Below are positions 1 to 8,769 of a DNA stretch of 64,000 nt, piece by piece. The stretch is from Sphingopyxis panaciterrae. Its GTDB lineage: Bacteria > Pseudomonadota > Alphaproteobacteria > Sphingomonadales > Sphingomonadaceae. How positions within the stretch are numbered: the stretch's first letter is position 1; every line of letters starts with the position of its first letter. The position numbers and the translations under genes are program-made. The stretch is taken from assembly GCF_011762125.1 (NCBI RefSeq), contig NZ_JAASQN010000002.1, forward strand, positions 558,001-622,000. Direction: 5' to 3'. A model generated the notes under the pieces. The model saw only the letters and a program-made list of their open reading frames with translations. It did no database searches and had not been told where the DNA came from.

Positions 1-2
1 GT

Positions 3-155
3 CGCGGGCCCATGTCGGCGAACACGGCCACCGCCGGCCAAGTCGAGGCCGACGGCATTATCGCGGGGACCTCGTCGGCGAAAGCGGGTGATAACCAGGA
101 CAAGGCGATTGCGGTCCAAAGCATCTTTACCGGCTTCGATCTGAACATGCTCTAA
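3..155 (+). CDS. C-terminal end of an unidentified protein (5' truncated)
   Basis: An open frame enters from the left edge and runs about 50 codons to a TAA at 153-155. The visible tail is rich in Ala, Gly, Thr and Ser and ends with a short hydrophobic stretch (IFTGFDLNML). I do not recognise the family. It does not end in the aromatic residue typical of outer-membrane barrels. It converges on the minus-strand receptor gene, with about 60 bases between them. An in-frame ATG at 12-14 would give only a 47-residue protein, so a longer gene cut by the window edge is more likely. Confidence 0.35.
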   Translation, partial: RGPMSANTATAGQVEADGIIAGTSSAKAGDNQDKAIAVQSIFTGFDLNML

Positions 156-216
156 TTCTTCCCATGAAATTGCTGGATTAGGTCGCTGAATTTAGAAAAA
201 ACACACCCGCCCGACG

Positions 217-2727
217 TCAGAAGGACCGGTCCAGATAGAGACCGATCATGCGCGGAGGGATGAAGTGGGTGCCAAAAGGGCTTGAGACCAGGGCACGCGC
301 GGTTTCGGCGGTAGACGCCAATGCCCCCCGCCTGTCGGTCATGTTCCGGCCGAACAAGCCGAAAGTCCACTTGTCGTTTCGAACGCCGGCGCGAAAATCG
401 AGCCTGGCAAAACCAGGCAATTCTGTCCGAATACTACCGGGCCGCTGCGCAAAACGCTCCTCGCGCTCGCCGATATAGGAAAGCGTTGCGCCGAGCGAAG
501 CCGTCCATTGATCGTCGAGCGCCCTGTCATAATCGGCCGATATCGAACCGCTGAACTTCGAACTGAAAGGCAAGCGGTCGCCTTTGAAGGCGCCAACGCC
601 TGCGGGTGGATTTTCCGAGTAGCGGGCCAGATTGTAGCTTCCGGCCAACGACAGGCGCAGCCCCTGCGCGCCGCGATACTGGAACGCCACTTCGACGCCC
701 CGGCTGTCGGCCTTGCCGCCGTTCGTGAAATAGGAAAAGAGCTGGGCGTCGGGATCGAGAATGCGAACCTGTACGCGCCGCCAGTCGATAAAATAAGCCG
801 CCATATCGAACGTAAGGCGCCCATCAAGAGCGTCGCCCTTGAATCCGAGTTCGTAGTTCAGCGTGGTATCGGCGTCGAATGTTCGCGGCAGCGCGAAACG
901 CGCTGCCGATCCGTTGGGTCCCCCGGGACGATAACCTGAGGCAAAGCGGAAATAGGTCATCAGGTGCCGGTTGACCCTGTATTGGGGGACAACGAGGAAG
1001 GTGACGGCATCATCCTCGGACTTCGCCGAGGCGGTGAAGGGAACGCCCGGAGAAACCTCGCCGAGCGGGCCAAGATCAATCTCGCGGTAGCTTTGCCAAT
1101 TGCGGCTGTATCGCAAACCGAGTTGCAGGCTGAACCGGGACGTGGCGTGGTAGGTCGCATCGCCGAACACGGCCATTTCCTCATAGGTCGTAGGAAAATC
1201 GGCTGCGAGCAGGTTGGCGACAAATGCTCCGCTCGCCGGATCGACGGCATCTATCACCTGGATGCTCCGGCTATCTTCCCTGGTATAAAAGCCGCCGATC
1301 AGCCATTCGAAAGACCGTGCGGCCGGCGAGGAGAGGCGGAGTTCCTGGGTGAACTTTCCCGTCCGCATATTGCTGGTCAGGTAACTGCCGGGCGCGACCG
1401 AAGCGAAAAGACCGGAGCTGTCGGACGTTTCCTTGTTGCGGTTGCGGCCATAGCCCGTCACCGATTTCAGTTCGATGTCTTCAAGGTCGAGATCGATATT
1501 GGCAGTGAACAGCGTGCTGCGCGTGCGATACGCACCGCTGCCCTGCAGCAGCGACTGATTGAGATCGCCGAGAATCTGCCGTTGGAGATAATCGGTCGTC
1601 ACCCGTGAACTGCCGTCGCCATGCGAATATTGATGCATCGCGCCCAGCCGGACGGTCAGCGTCTCGGTCGGCCGGATCAACAGGCCGACACGTCCGCCCA
1701 CGACATCGATCCGGTTGATATCGGTGCCGCCAGTCAGGATATTGTCGACATAGCCTGGTGTGCGCCGGGAATAGGCGCTCGCGCGGATCGCCGTCCGCTC
1801 GCCAAGCGGCAAGTTGACCGACCCGCGCACGCCATAGCCGACCTCTCCCTTGTGGACGGCACTCACGTCCGACTGAATACGGCCCGATGCGCGCTCGACC
1901 GAAGGATCCTTCGTCACATATTTGACGAGCCCGCCAAGGCTGGCGGCACCGTACAGCGTGCCCTGTGGCCCTCGCAGCACTTCGATGCGCTCGAGATCGG
2001 CAGGATCGAGGTCGGGCTGCACCAGCTGGCCGTCGGCCAGCGCGGTGCTGCTCCCATACGGGACATCGTCGATCGACACCGCCACCGTCGGATTGCCGAA
2101 GACACCGGTGGAAATGCCGCGAATGATGATATTTGCCTTACCATTGCCCTGTGCGTTGAGGCCGACGCCCGGTATTTGCTCGAAATAATCCTGCAGCCGG
2201 GTCTGGTTGCGCGCGGCGAGTTGACGCGGATCGATGACCGTGACGGGCACCGGCGTATCCTGCACCAGCTCCGATCGCTTCTGCGCCGTCACGATGATTT
2301 CCGGCACACGCGCCGCTGCGATGGGCTGCGCGGGCCGGGCCGACGAAGAGGGCCTTATTTTTTCCTGCGGCCGCCCGGCCGCCGCGGATCGCCCCCGCAA
2401 GATACGCTCGACCCGAAAGCCGCCTTTCGAATTGGCGACTGCGCGCAAACCCGAGCCGCGTAAAAGCTCGGCAATAGCGACATTCACGTGCATGGACCCG
2501 CGAACGGGTCGCGACTTTTTGCCAGCCGCGATGTCCGGAGAGAATATGATCAGCACGTCGGATTGACGCGAGAATTCAAGGAGTGCGGCTCCCAGCGGCT
2601 GAGCCGGAATGTCGAACTGCCGTGCTTGGCTTTGGGCGATCGCGAACGGCGCGGCAACCATGGTTCCCCCGCCAACCGCGGCGAGCAGAGCTGCCCGCAA
2701 CAAGCCCGTTCTGAATGCACCGACCAT
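217..2727 (-). CDS. TonB-dependent receptor with N-terminal STN signalling domain
   Basis: This is an outer-membrane active transporter of about 836 residues, driven by TonB/ExbBD. A signal peptide ends near AIAQ. It is followed by a secretin/TonB short N-terminal (STN) domain of about 70 residues beginning FDIPAQPLGAALLEFS, a TonB box (EIIVTAQKRSE), the plug with LRGPQGTLYGAASLGG, and a C-terminal barrel ending in SF. An STN domain is the hallmark of receptors that signal to a FecR/FecI pair, and exactly such a pair lies upstream. I chose the ATG at 2727 because an AAGGGGG Shine-Dalgarno precedes it and it starts a clean signal peptide; in-frame ATGs at 2766 and 2811 are alternatives. The protein is strikingly similar to the receptor at 13836-16052, which lacks the STN domain. 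The substrate is unknown; an aromatic compound or metal chelate is possible. Confidence 0.93.
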   Translation of the reverse strand: MVGAFRTGLLRAALLAAVGGGTMVAAPFAIAQSQARQFDIPAQPLGAALLEFSRQSDVLIIFSPDIAAGKKSRPVRGSMHVNVAIAELLRGSGLRAVANSKGGFRVERILRGRSAAAGRPQEKIRPSSSARPAQPIAAARVPEIIVTAQKRSELVQDTPVPVTVIDPRQLAARNQTRLQDYFEQIPGVGLNAQGNGKANIIIRGISTGVFGNPTVAVSIDDVPYGSSTALADGQLVQPDLDPADLERIEVLRGPQGTLYGAASLGGLVKYVTKDPSVERASGRIQSDVSAVHKGEVGYGVRGSVNLPLGERTAIRASAYSRRTPGYVDNILTGGTDINRIDVVGGRVGLLIRPTETLTVRLGAMHQYSHGDGSSRVTTDYLQRQILGDLNQSLLQGSGAYRTRSTLFTANIDLDLEDIELKSVTGYGRNRNKETSDSSGLFASVAPGSYLTSNMRTGKFTQELRLSSPAARSFEWLIGGFYTREDSRSIQVIDAVDPASGAFVANLLAADFPTTYEEMAVFGDATYHATSRFSLQLGLRYSRNWQSYREIDLGPLGEVSPGVPFTASAKSEDDAVTFLVVPQYRVNRHLMTYFRFASGYRPGGPNGSAARFALPRTFDADTTLNYELGFKGDALDGRLTFDMAAYFIDWRRVQVRILDPDAQLFSYFTNGGKADSRGVEVAFQYRGAQGLRLSLAGSYNLARYSENPPAGVGAFKGDRLPFSSKFSGSISADYDRALDDQWTASLGATLSYIGEREERFAQRPGSIRTELPGFARLDFRAGVRNDKWTFGLFGRNMTDRRGALASTAETARALVSSPFGTHFIPPRMIGLYLDRSF

Positions 2728-2856
2728 AGGCCCCCTTGCTACGCGATGCGGCCTTGACGTTGCCATCCCGGCCGATCGCCTCTCAAACAATTGACGCGCG
2801 ACACGGGCCAATCGTCAGTTGCGTGGGTCAAGAAACCGCAGGTGCCTGCCCGCACC

Positions 2857-3870
2857 TCATTTGTCGGCCGATTCCAGGCGATAACTTCCGCCGCCGGTTG
2901 CAGTGGCGCTGACGGGAAGAACGGTGCCGACCGACGCCAGGAATGCCGGTATCTCGCTCGCCTTGAACGATGCTGTCACCCGCAGATCGAGGATCGCCTT
3001 GTCATTCACCGTGACACCGGGCGCGTAATAACGATTCACATCCGAGACAAGGTCGGCCAAGCGGCTATTCTCATAGACCAGCCGCCCTTCGCGCCATGCG
3101 CCGGGCGTGGGCGCCGGACGGCGGCTAATCGCCGTCGCGGCCGTCATGCGGGCATCAAGGCTGATTTCCGCCCGCTGCCCCGCCCGCAACATGGCGACGG
3201 CCGATCGCTCGGCGGGGTCCGGATCGGGCCTGCTCACCTGAACGAGCCCCTCGAGCACGGCGACACGCACCGAGTCAGCCGCATAATTCACGTCGAACTT
3301 GGTGCCAACCACGCGCGTCACCGACTGCCCAGCCTCGACAAAAAATGGTCGCTTTTTATTGTGGGCCACTTCAAAAAATGCCTCACCGCCACCGAGAACG
3401 ACGCGCCGGTCGCGCTCCCCAAACTTCACGGTCAGCTTCGATTTGGGACCTAGCGTGACTTGGCTGCCGTCGTCCAGCGTCAGCAGCTGCGTCTGCGCCA
3501 CGTCGGTCTGATAGACCAGCGGCCGAGATAACAAGGATGGAGAAAGCGCGAAAATCAGAAACGCGGCGGCGATCGCACCAAAGCCGCCAAGCGCGATCTT
3601 CGGCGTGCGCATCCGGCTCCACCGACTTGCCGGCGCGGGCGGCGGCACCGCAGGCGCACCCTGCCCGACGTCAAGCACCGGGAGCGTCGCCCATGTGCGA
3701 GACAATTCGGTCCAAGTGTCGCGATGCCTCGGATCGGCCGCAAGCCAAATTTCGAATTCGTTCTGCTCGAAAGCCGTGAGCTCGCGTTCGTCGAACAGCA
3801 CGATCCATTCGCTCGCTTGCTCGTCGATCCGTTCCTGATCCGCGTCATATAGATACGCGTCGTTACTCAC
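2857..3870 (-). CDS. FecR-type anti-sigma factor / sigma regulator
   Basis: A 337-residue inner-membrane signal relay. The N-terminal DUF4880 region (about 1-65, with EWIVLFDERELTAFEQNEFEIWL) would bind the sigma factor. One transmembrane helix follows at about 90-112, then a periplasmic FecR domain (about 120-215, DGSQVTLGPKSKLTVKF) and a C-terminal DUF4974 region that meets the receptor's STN domain. The start is a GTG with an AGAGGTGG ribosome site, and it overlaps the end of the sigma gene by 8 bases, so translational coupling is likely. The order sigma, FecR, STN receptor is the classic cell-surface signalling set. It should control the adjacent receptor and perhaps its paralogue. Confidence 0.92.
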   Translation of the reverse strand: MSNDAYLYDADQERIDEQASEWIVLFDERELTAFEQNEFEIWLAADPRHRDTWTELSRTWATLPVLDVGQGAPAVPPPAPASRWSRMRTPKIALGGFGAIAAAFLIFALSPSLLSRPLVYQTDVAQTQLLTLDDGSQVTLGPKSKLTVKFGERDRRVVLGGGEAFFEVAHNKKRPFFVEAGQSVTRVVGTKFDVNYAADSVRVAVLEGLVQVSRPDPDPAERSAVAMLRAGQRAEISLDARMTAATAISRRPAPTPGAWREGRLVYENSRLADLVSDVNRYYAPGVTVNDKAILDLRVTASFKASEIPAFLASVGTVLPVSATATGGGSYRLESADK

Positions 3871-4384
3871 ATTCCACCTCTCTGAGCGCGCGCTGACATA
3901 GCACGAGCGCCTGAGCCAATAGCATTTTCACCAACGTCGCCGAACAGTTCATCTGCCTTGCGATTTCCGCGCTGCTCAGTCCGTGGATCCGATTCATTAC
4001 CAAAATATCCCTTCGGCGCGGATCCATGTCCTGAATGGTCAGCTCCAGCAGCCGCCATTGCTCTTTCGCCACTAAGACGCGCTCGGGATCAAAATCGTCA
4101 GTCTCTTCGCCGGTCGCCCTGACATCGGAAGCGTAGTCGCCGCGGACCTTCAGCCTGCGGCGCTGATCGAGCACATGGTTGCGCGCGCTGGCGATCAGGA
4201 ACGCCCGAGGATTTTCGATGCCCTCCCGCCCGTCGATCGCCAGAAATTTCTCGAAGGCGACCTGTGCCACGTCGGACGGATCGGGCGGCCCCGATCCGAA
4301 GGCCCGCTGAATGTAACGAACAATGGTGTCGCGATGGTCACGATAAAGGGTGTCGAGCTCCCTGCCGTTTCCAGCATCAGCCAT
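3863..4384 (-). CDS. ECF RNA polymerase sigma factor, FecI-like
   Basis: About 173 residues, the usual size for an ECF sigma factor. Region 2 is seen as LYRDHRDTIVRYIQRAFG...DVAQVAFEKFL, and region 4 as a helix-turn-helix (MNRIHGLSSAEIARQMNCSATLVK). It directly precedes and overlaps the fecR-like gene, so it is probably held by that anti-sigma factor and released when the STN receptor binds its ligand. The start is uncertain: the ATG at 4384 begins just before the conserved domain, but its ribosome site is weak, and in-frame starts at 4444 and 4468 would add an unconserved N-terminus. Confidence 0.88.
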   Translation of the reverse strand: MADAGNGRELDTLYRDHRDTIVRYIQRAFGSGPPDPSDVAQVAFEKFLAIDGREGIENPRAFLIASARNHVLDQRRRLKVRGDYASDVRATGEETDDFDPERVLVAKEQWRLLELTIQDMDPRRRDILVMNRIHGLSSAEIARQMNCSATLVKMLLAQALVLCQRALREVECE

Positions 4385-4532
4385 AGGATTTTGCGATTTT
4401 GCTTTCGAGCCCAGCAAATTCCACCGCCTCCCAGTCCAGATCATAGGCGGATTAGCAAAGCGAGTCATCGTTCAAACCGGGTGATTCTGGTCCGTTCCAT
4501 CTTCATCGTTCGCCGCCCCCACACGCATTCTC

Positions 4533-5915
4533 TCATTTCACTTCGATAATTCCGACATCGCCGACGATCTTTATCCTCGTGCCGAATGGCGCCGACAAGC
4601 TTTGCAATTGTTTCAAGATGACTTGCGCGCGTGCACCGCGCGCGAGGCTCGGCGAGCCGCTCCGTGCGCCTGCACCTGGTTCGATTGCCACCGGATGAAG
4701 CGTGATGGTTTTCGCTTTCCCGCCGCTGTAGGTCACCACCGGGACGAAGCTGTCGAACCATCTGTCCGGCACATGGATTTTTTCTCCGCTCGGCGTATCG
4801 AGCACCCGTTCGCCGCCGAAATCGAGGAAGAGGCTTCCAAGTCCGTAAAAGATCGGCGTGCCTTTGTAGATTTCAATGCCGCCGATGATGTGCGGGCCGT
4901 GCCGCGCAACCGCGCTTGCCCCGCGGTCGATGACCGCGTGAAACAGTTCGATTTGAAAGCTCGCCGGGCGGGGGTCGTTGGGACTTGCCGCCTCGTTCGC
5001 GTGCTGAAGAAATACGGGGTGATAGGCGATGGCAGGCCCCTCCTCCTCACCCGCGGTTTCATGCGCGTGGATCGAAAAGAGGACGACGTCCGCACGCTTT
5101 CTCGCTTCAACAACGGAATTAAGCAACGCGTCCTTATCGGACGGCTTCATCTCCCAAATCGATTCCAGTGTCTCGCCCTGGCGAAACAACTGGTCGCCCA
5201 CGCGGATGTCGGGTCCTTCGCGAAGCGCTGTCGGCCCGGCCGCTTCCAATACCGCCGTGTACAGTTCGGGAGGCACGACGCGGACCTTGCGGACGTGAAG
5301 CGGGCTGATCCCCGGCCGCGGCTTCGACGTCGTTGCATGCCGTTCTAGCGCCGGGCCGGCGACCGCTGTTGGCGGAAAAGTCGATGCGGTCGCAACCAGC
5401 GCGATCGCACCCTTGGGCGTGATCTGGAACACCGGTGCGCGTGCCGACGCGTCGCTGAGTCCAGCCCCGCCGGCCACGACGCCTGCATCGGCGAGATTGC
5501 GAAGCGTCGAAACCAGACCTTCCGCACCCCAATCGGTCGGATGGTTGTTCGCCACCGAGACGAGGCTCGCACCCATATCCTTGAGTTCGGCGGCATGGCT
5601 CGCGTAGCGTAGCGGATAACCGCCACCATTCTCGGCCGAAGGATAACCGGAGAAGCGGTTCAAATCGAAGACCGCATTTTCCTGATTCACGAAGCCGACG
5701 TCGGCTTTGCGGAACAGTTCGGCGACCTCGGCAAAGGCCGGATCGGTCGCGCGGTTCATGGGATGGACGGGGCCGATCATGTCACCGCCGAATGCAACAG
5801 TCACGACCGGAGCTTCGTCCTTTTTCCCCTCTTTTGCGAGCAGCGGCGGGGCGAGAAGCGCTGCCAAACAGAGCAGCGACGCCATCCGGCGCTTGAGGCT
5901 CCCCGATCTCTTCAT
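4533..5915 (-). CDS. CapA family protein (poly-gamma-glutamate capsule CapA-like, metallophosphatase fold)
   Basis: About 460 residues with an N-terminal signal peptide (hydrophobic LLCLAALLAPPLLA), so probably exported. The mature part starts with VTVAFGGDMIG and contains NQENAVF and SVANNHPTDWGAEG, motifs of the PGA_cap/CapA superfamily, then LFSIHAHE and ARHGPHIIGGIEIYKG. Some CapA proteins take part in poly-gamma-glutamate export, but the fold is a general calcineurin-like one and the true substrate here is unknown; no capB or capC is nearby. The ATG at 5915 is used (a GTG two codons upstream is possible) because GAGGGAGAG precedes it. It sits between the lig operon and the sigma/FecR set, all on the same strand. 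Confidence 0.85.
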   Translation of the reverse strand: MKRSGSLKRRMASLLCLAALLAPPLLAKEGKKDEAPVVTVAFGGDMIGPVHPMNRATDPAFAEVAELFRKADVGFVNQENAVFDLNRFSGYPSAENGGGYPLRYASHAAELKDMGASLVSVANNHPTDWGAEGLVSTLRNLADAGVVAGGAGLSDASARAPVFQITPKGAIALVATASTFPPTAVAGPALERHATTSKPRPGISPLHVRKVRVVPPELYTAVLEAAGPTALREGPDIRVGDQLFRQGETLESIWEMKPSDKDALLNSVVEARKRADVVLFSIHAHETAGEEEGPAIAYHPVFLQHANEAASPNDPRPASFQIELFHAVIDRGASAVARHGPHIIGGIEIYKGTPIFYGLGSLFLDFGGERVLDTPSGEKIHVPDRWFDSFVPVVTYSGGKAKTITLHPVAIEPGAGARSGSPSLARGARAQVILKQLQSLSAPFGTRIKIVGDVGIIEVK

Positions 5916-6005
5916 CTCCACTCTCCCTCAATGCTTCCTGAGCCTCGTCCGCTTTACGGCGAACACCAGTCGATGTGCCGCCCGGGTTCGGGCATGGCGG
6001 CGTCC

Positions 6006-7412
6006 TTAGATCGGGTAATGGCCGGGCTGGGTTTCGATGGTGACCCAGCGCAGCTCGGTAAAGCTATCGATGCCCGCCTTGCCGCCGAAGCGGCCGTAGC
6101 CAGAGGCTTTGACCCCGCCGAACGGCATTTGCGCCTCGTCGTGGACGGTCGGGCCATTGATATGGCAAATGCCCGATTTGATCTGGCGCGCTACCCGCAG
6201 ACCACGTGCCGTGTCCCGCGTAAAGACCGAGGCCGACAGGCCATAGTCGGTGTCGTTGGCAAGCTCGATAGCATGTGCTTCGTCGCGCGCGCGGATGACG
6301 CCGACGACCGGCCCGAAGCTTTCGTCGCGAAACAGCTTCATCGTCGGAGTCACATAATCGATGACATGCGCCGGCATGAGAACGCCGACAGCCTCGCCGC
6401 CCGCGATCTGTACCGCGCCGGTCCCGACCGCGTCCACGACCAGCGCCTTGACATGATCGACCGTCTGCCGGTCGATCACTGCGCCGAGCGGCGTTTTGCC
6501 AGCGCGCGGATCGCCGACCGCCAGCGTCGCAACCTTCGCGGCGAATGCCTCCACGAAGGCGTCGGCGACCGCTTCGACGACGATGATCCGCTCGGTCGAC
6601 ATACAGATCTGGCCCTGGTTCATGAAAGCACCGAACGCCGCTGCCTTCACCACCTCGTCGAGATCTGCATCATCGAGGACGATCAGCGGCGCCTTGCCGC
6701 CAAGCTCCAGCAGCACCGGCTTCAGATGCTCGGCCGCGCGTCTGGCGATGATCTTGCCGACATCGGTCGATCCGGTGAAATTGATCCGCTGGATATCCGG
6801 CGCGTCGATCAGCGCGCCGACGATTTCGGCGGCATCCTCGGGGCGATGCGTCACGATCGACACCGCGCCCGCCGGCAGCCCGGCGTCGGCAAATGCCTCG
6901 GCAATCAGACCATGCGTGCGCGGGCATTTCTCGCTCGCCTTGAACACGACCGTGTTGCCGCAGGCGAGCGGCACCGCGATCGCGCGCACGCCGAGGATGA
7001 TCGGCGCGTTCCATGGCGCGATACCGAGCAGCACGCCTACCGGCTCGCGCAGCGCCATCGCGATACAGCCGGGCTTGTCCGACGGGATGACCTCGCCCCC
7101 GATCTGGGTCGTCAATGCCGCCGCCTCGCGGACCATCCCAGCGGCGAGCGTCAGATTGAACCGCGCCCAGCCTTCGGTTGCGCCGATCTCGCCCATCATC
7201 GCGTCGATGAAGGCATCGGCCTTCGCTTCCAGCGCGTCGGCCGCCTTGGCCAGCAGTGCACGGCGGGCATTGGGCCCGAGCGCCGACCAGGCGGGGAACG
7301 CGGCAGCGGCGGCCGAAACGGCATTCTTGGCATCCACAACAGTCATTGCGGGAGCGGTTGTCGCAATATCGCCCGTCACCGGATTGATCCGGTCGAAAGT
7401 CGGCCGCGTCAT
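6006..7412 (-). CDS. NAD(P)+-dependent aldehyde dehydrogenase (salicylaldehyde/vanillin dehydrogenase-like)
   Basis: A 468-residue cytosolic ALDH that oxidises an aldehyde to the acid. Visible motifs are the cofactor-binding APWNAPI and FTGSTDVGK, the catalytic Glu in LELGGKAP, the catalytic Cys in GQICMST, and the C-terminal MPFGGVKASGYGR. The GQICMST form is typical of aromatic aldehyde dehydrogenases. The start codon overlaps the ligC stop (ATGA), making it the last gene of the tight lig operon. Its job may be to feed vanillin- or hydroxybenzaldehyde-type compounds into the protocatechuate route, but the exact substrate is inference. Confidence 0.93.
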   Translation of the reverse strand: MTRPTFDRINPVTGDIATTAPAMTVVDAKNAVSAAAAAFPAWSALGPNARRALLAKAADALEAKADAFIDAMMGEIGATEGWARFNLTLAAGMVREAAALTTQIGGEVIPSDKPGCIAMALREPVGVLLGIAPWNAPIILGVRAIAVPLACGNTVVFKASEKCPRTHGLIAEAFADAGLPAGAVSIVTHRPEDAAEIVGALIDAPDIQRINFTGSTDVGKIIARRAAEHLKPVLLELGGKAPLIVLDDADLDEVVKAAAFGAFMNQGQICMSTERIIVVEAVADAFVEAFAAKVATLAVGDPRAGKTPLGAVIDRQTVDHVKALVVDAVGTGAVQIAGGEAVGVLMPAHVIDYVTPTMKLFRDESFGPVVGVIRARDEAHAIELANDTDYGLSASVFTRDTARGLRVARQIKSGICHINGPTVHDEAQMPFGGVKASGYGRFGGKAGIDSFTELRWVTIETQPGHYPI

Positions 7413-8359
7413 GATGTCTCTCCCGCGAGCTGCCGCTCAAGCTGGTCGAGAACGCGGTAGCATGGCAGGACCTGCGCGATGCTGCTGTTCGGCTCGCGGC
7501 CCTCCCGTATAGCATTGACGAATTCGCGATCTTGTAGCTCGATGCCATTGTTTGACACGGCGACGCCGGTCAGATCGACGGCCTCTTCCGTGCCGGTGAC
7601 CAGATCGTCGTAGCGCGCAATCCAGGTGCCATTGTCGCAGATGTAGCGAAAGAAAGTACCGAGCGGCCCGTCATTATTGAACGACAGGCTGAGCGTACAA
7701 ATCGCACCGCTTTGCGCCTTCAGCTGGATCGACATGTCCATCGCAATGCCGAGGTCGGGATGCCGCGGCCCTTCGATTGCATGGGCCTGCACGATCGGTC
7801 CCGCCTGCCAGGCGAACAGATCAACGCTATGGGCCGCGTGGTGCCACAACAGATGATCGGTCCAACTGCGCGCCTCGCCTCTCGCGTTGATATTCTTGCG
7901 GCGAAAGAAATAGGTCTGCACGTCCATCTGCTGGACCGCGGCTTCCCCGCTCGTGAATTTGCGATGCAGATATTGGTGACTGGGATTGAAGCGACGGGTG
8001 TGGCCGACCATGCAGACAAGGCCGGTCGCTTGCTGCTTCGCCAGCACTGCCTCGGCGTCGGCAAGGCTGTCGGCGAGCGGGATTTCGACCTGGACGTGCT
8101 TGCCCGCATCCATGCATTGAATCGCCTGGGCCGCGTGCATCTGGGTCGGCGTGCAGAGGATGACCGCATCGACTTCCGGTATCGAGAGGCTCTCGCCAAG
8201 TTCGATCGTGGCATGAGCAATGCCATATCTGGCGGCGACTGCCTGTGTCTGCTCGAGAGTTCTGCCGATCAGGCTCACGACTTCGACGCCGTCGATATTC
8301 CTGAGGCCGTCAAGATGCTTTTCTCCGAAAGCCCCGGCGCCGGCGAGCGCGATCTTCAT
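7409..8359 (-). CDS. ligC: 4-carboxy-2-hydroxymuconate-6-semialdehyde dehydrogenase (LigC/PmdC)
   Basis: 316 residues of the Gfo/Idh/MocA fold: an N-terminal Rossmann motif (AGAGAFGEKHLDGL), then ILCTPTQMHAAQAI, GKHVQVEIPLADS and GHTRRFNPSHQY, then FFRRKNIN and DHLLWHHAAHSVDLFA. These stretches match, from memory, the SYK-6 LigC and Comamonas PmdC enzymes. LigC oxidises the cyclic hemiacetal form of the protocatechuate 4,5-cleavage product with NADP+ to 2-pyrone-4,6-dicarboxylate (PDC). It overlaps ligA upstream and the aldehyde dehydrogenase downstream by 4 bases each, so the enzymes should be made together. Confidence 0.95.
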   Translation of the reverse strand: MKIALAGAGAFGEKHLDGLRNIDGVEVVSLIGRTLEQTQAVAARYGIAHATIELGESLSIPEVDAVILCTPTQMHAAQAIQCMDAGKHVQVEIPLADSLADAEAVLAKQQATGLVCMVGHTRRFNPSHQYLHRKFTSGEAAVQQMDVQTYFFRRKNINARGEARSWTDHLLWHHAAHSVDLFAWQAGPIVQAHAIEGPRHPDLGIAMDMSIQLKAQSGAICTLSLSFNNDGPLGTFFRYICDNGTWIARYDDLVTGTEEAVDLTGVAVSNNGIELQDREFVNAIREGREPNSSIAQVLPCYRVLDQLERQLAGETS

Positions 8360-8769
8360 TGTCCATTCTCCAGTTTCGAGCGCTGTCCCTCCGGGCTACG
8401 CCCGCCGGCCAGCATCATCGCCTGATAGTCGGCAAGCTCCATGCCGGTCATCGTGCTGACCGCCTGGACGAAGCTCTGCCCGTCGGTCGAGAAGAGCTTG
8501 GCGAGGAAGTAGATGTTCCCTCCAAGGTCGAGACAGCGATTATAGTCGCGCTCGAGAACCGCCTGCCGCTGGTCCGCACTGAGCGGCCATTCGTCCAGAT
8601 AGGCCCGCTCGTCGGCCTTGAATCGCGCGCGATTTTCTGCCGTCATCAGGCTCATCGCGAACTGGTTCAGATGATATCCCTGCCGCGCCCTCGCCGCCGT
8701 GAAAATGCGCGTGCCGGGAATATCCTCGAGCGAGGCGAGATAGACCTGGATATCGCGCGGCGCACTCAT
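8356..8769 (-). CDS. ligA: Protocatechuate 4,5-dioxygenase alpha (small) subunit
   Basis: 137 residues, the usual size of LigA. Conserved stretches include YLASLEDIPGTRIFTAARA, YHLNQFAMSLM, RARFKADERAYLDEW, ERDYNRCLDLGGNIYFL, KLFSTDGQSF and the C-terminal MLAGGRSPEG. LigA caps the active site of the catalytic LigB subunit in extradiol cleavage of protocatechuate. No ligB follows here: the next gene is ligC, overlapping by 4 bases, and no LigB-like protein is present in the window. The ATG at 8769 overlaps the ligI stop (ATGA). A longer in-frame form starting at 8787 is possible but less likely. Confidence 0.93.
   Translation of the reverse strand: MSAPRDIQVYLASLEDIPGTRIFTAARARQGYHLNQFAMSLMTAENRARFKADERAYLDEWPLSADQRQAVLERDYNRCLDLGGNIYFLAKLFSTDGQSFVQAVSTMTGMELADYQAMMLAGGRSPEGQRSKLENGQ

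Noticed and set aside
5763..7460. Plus-strand open frame of 565 codons opposite the aldehyde dehydrogenase
   Set aside because: The minus strand encodes an ALDH with all motifs. The plus frame has an Arg/His-rich shadow composition and no family features.
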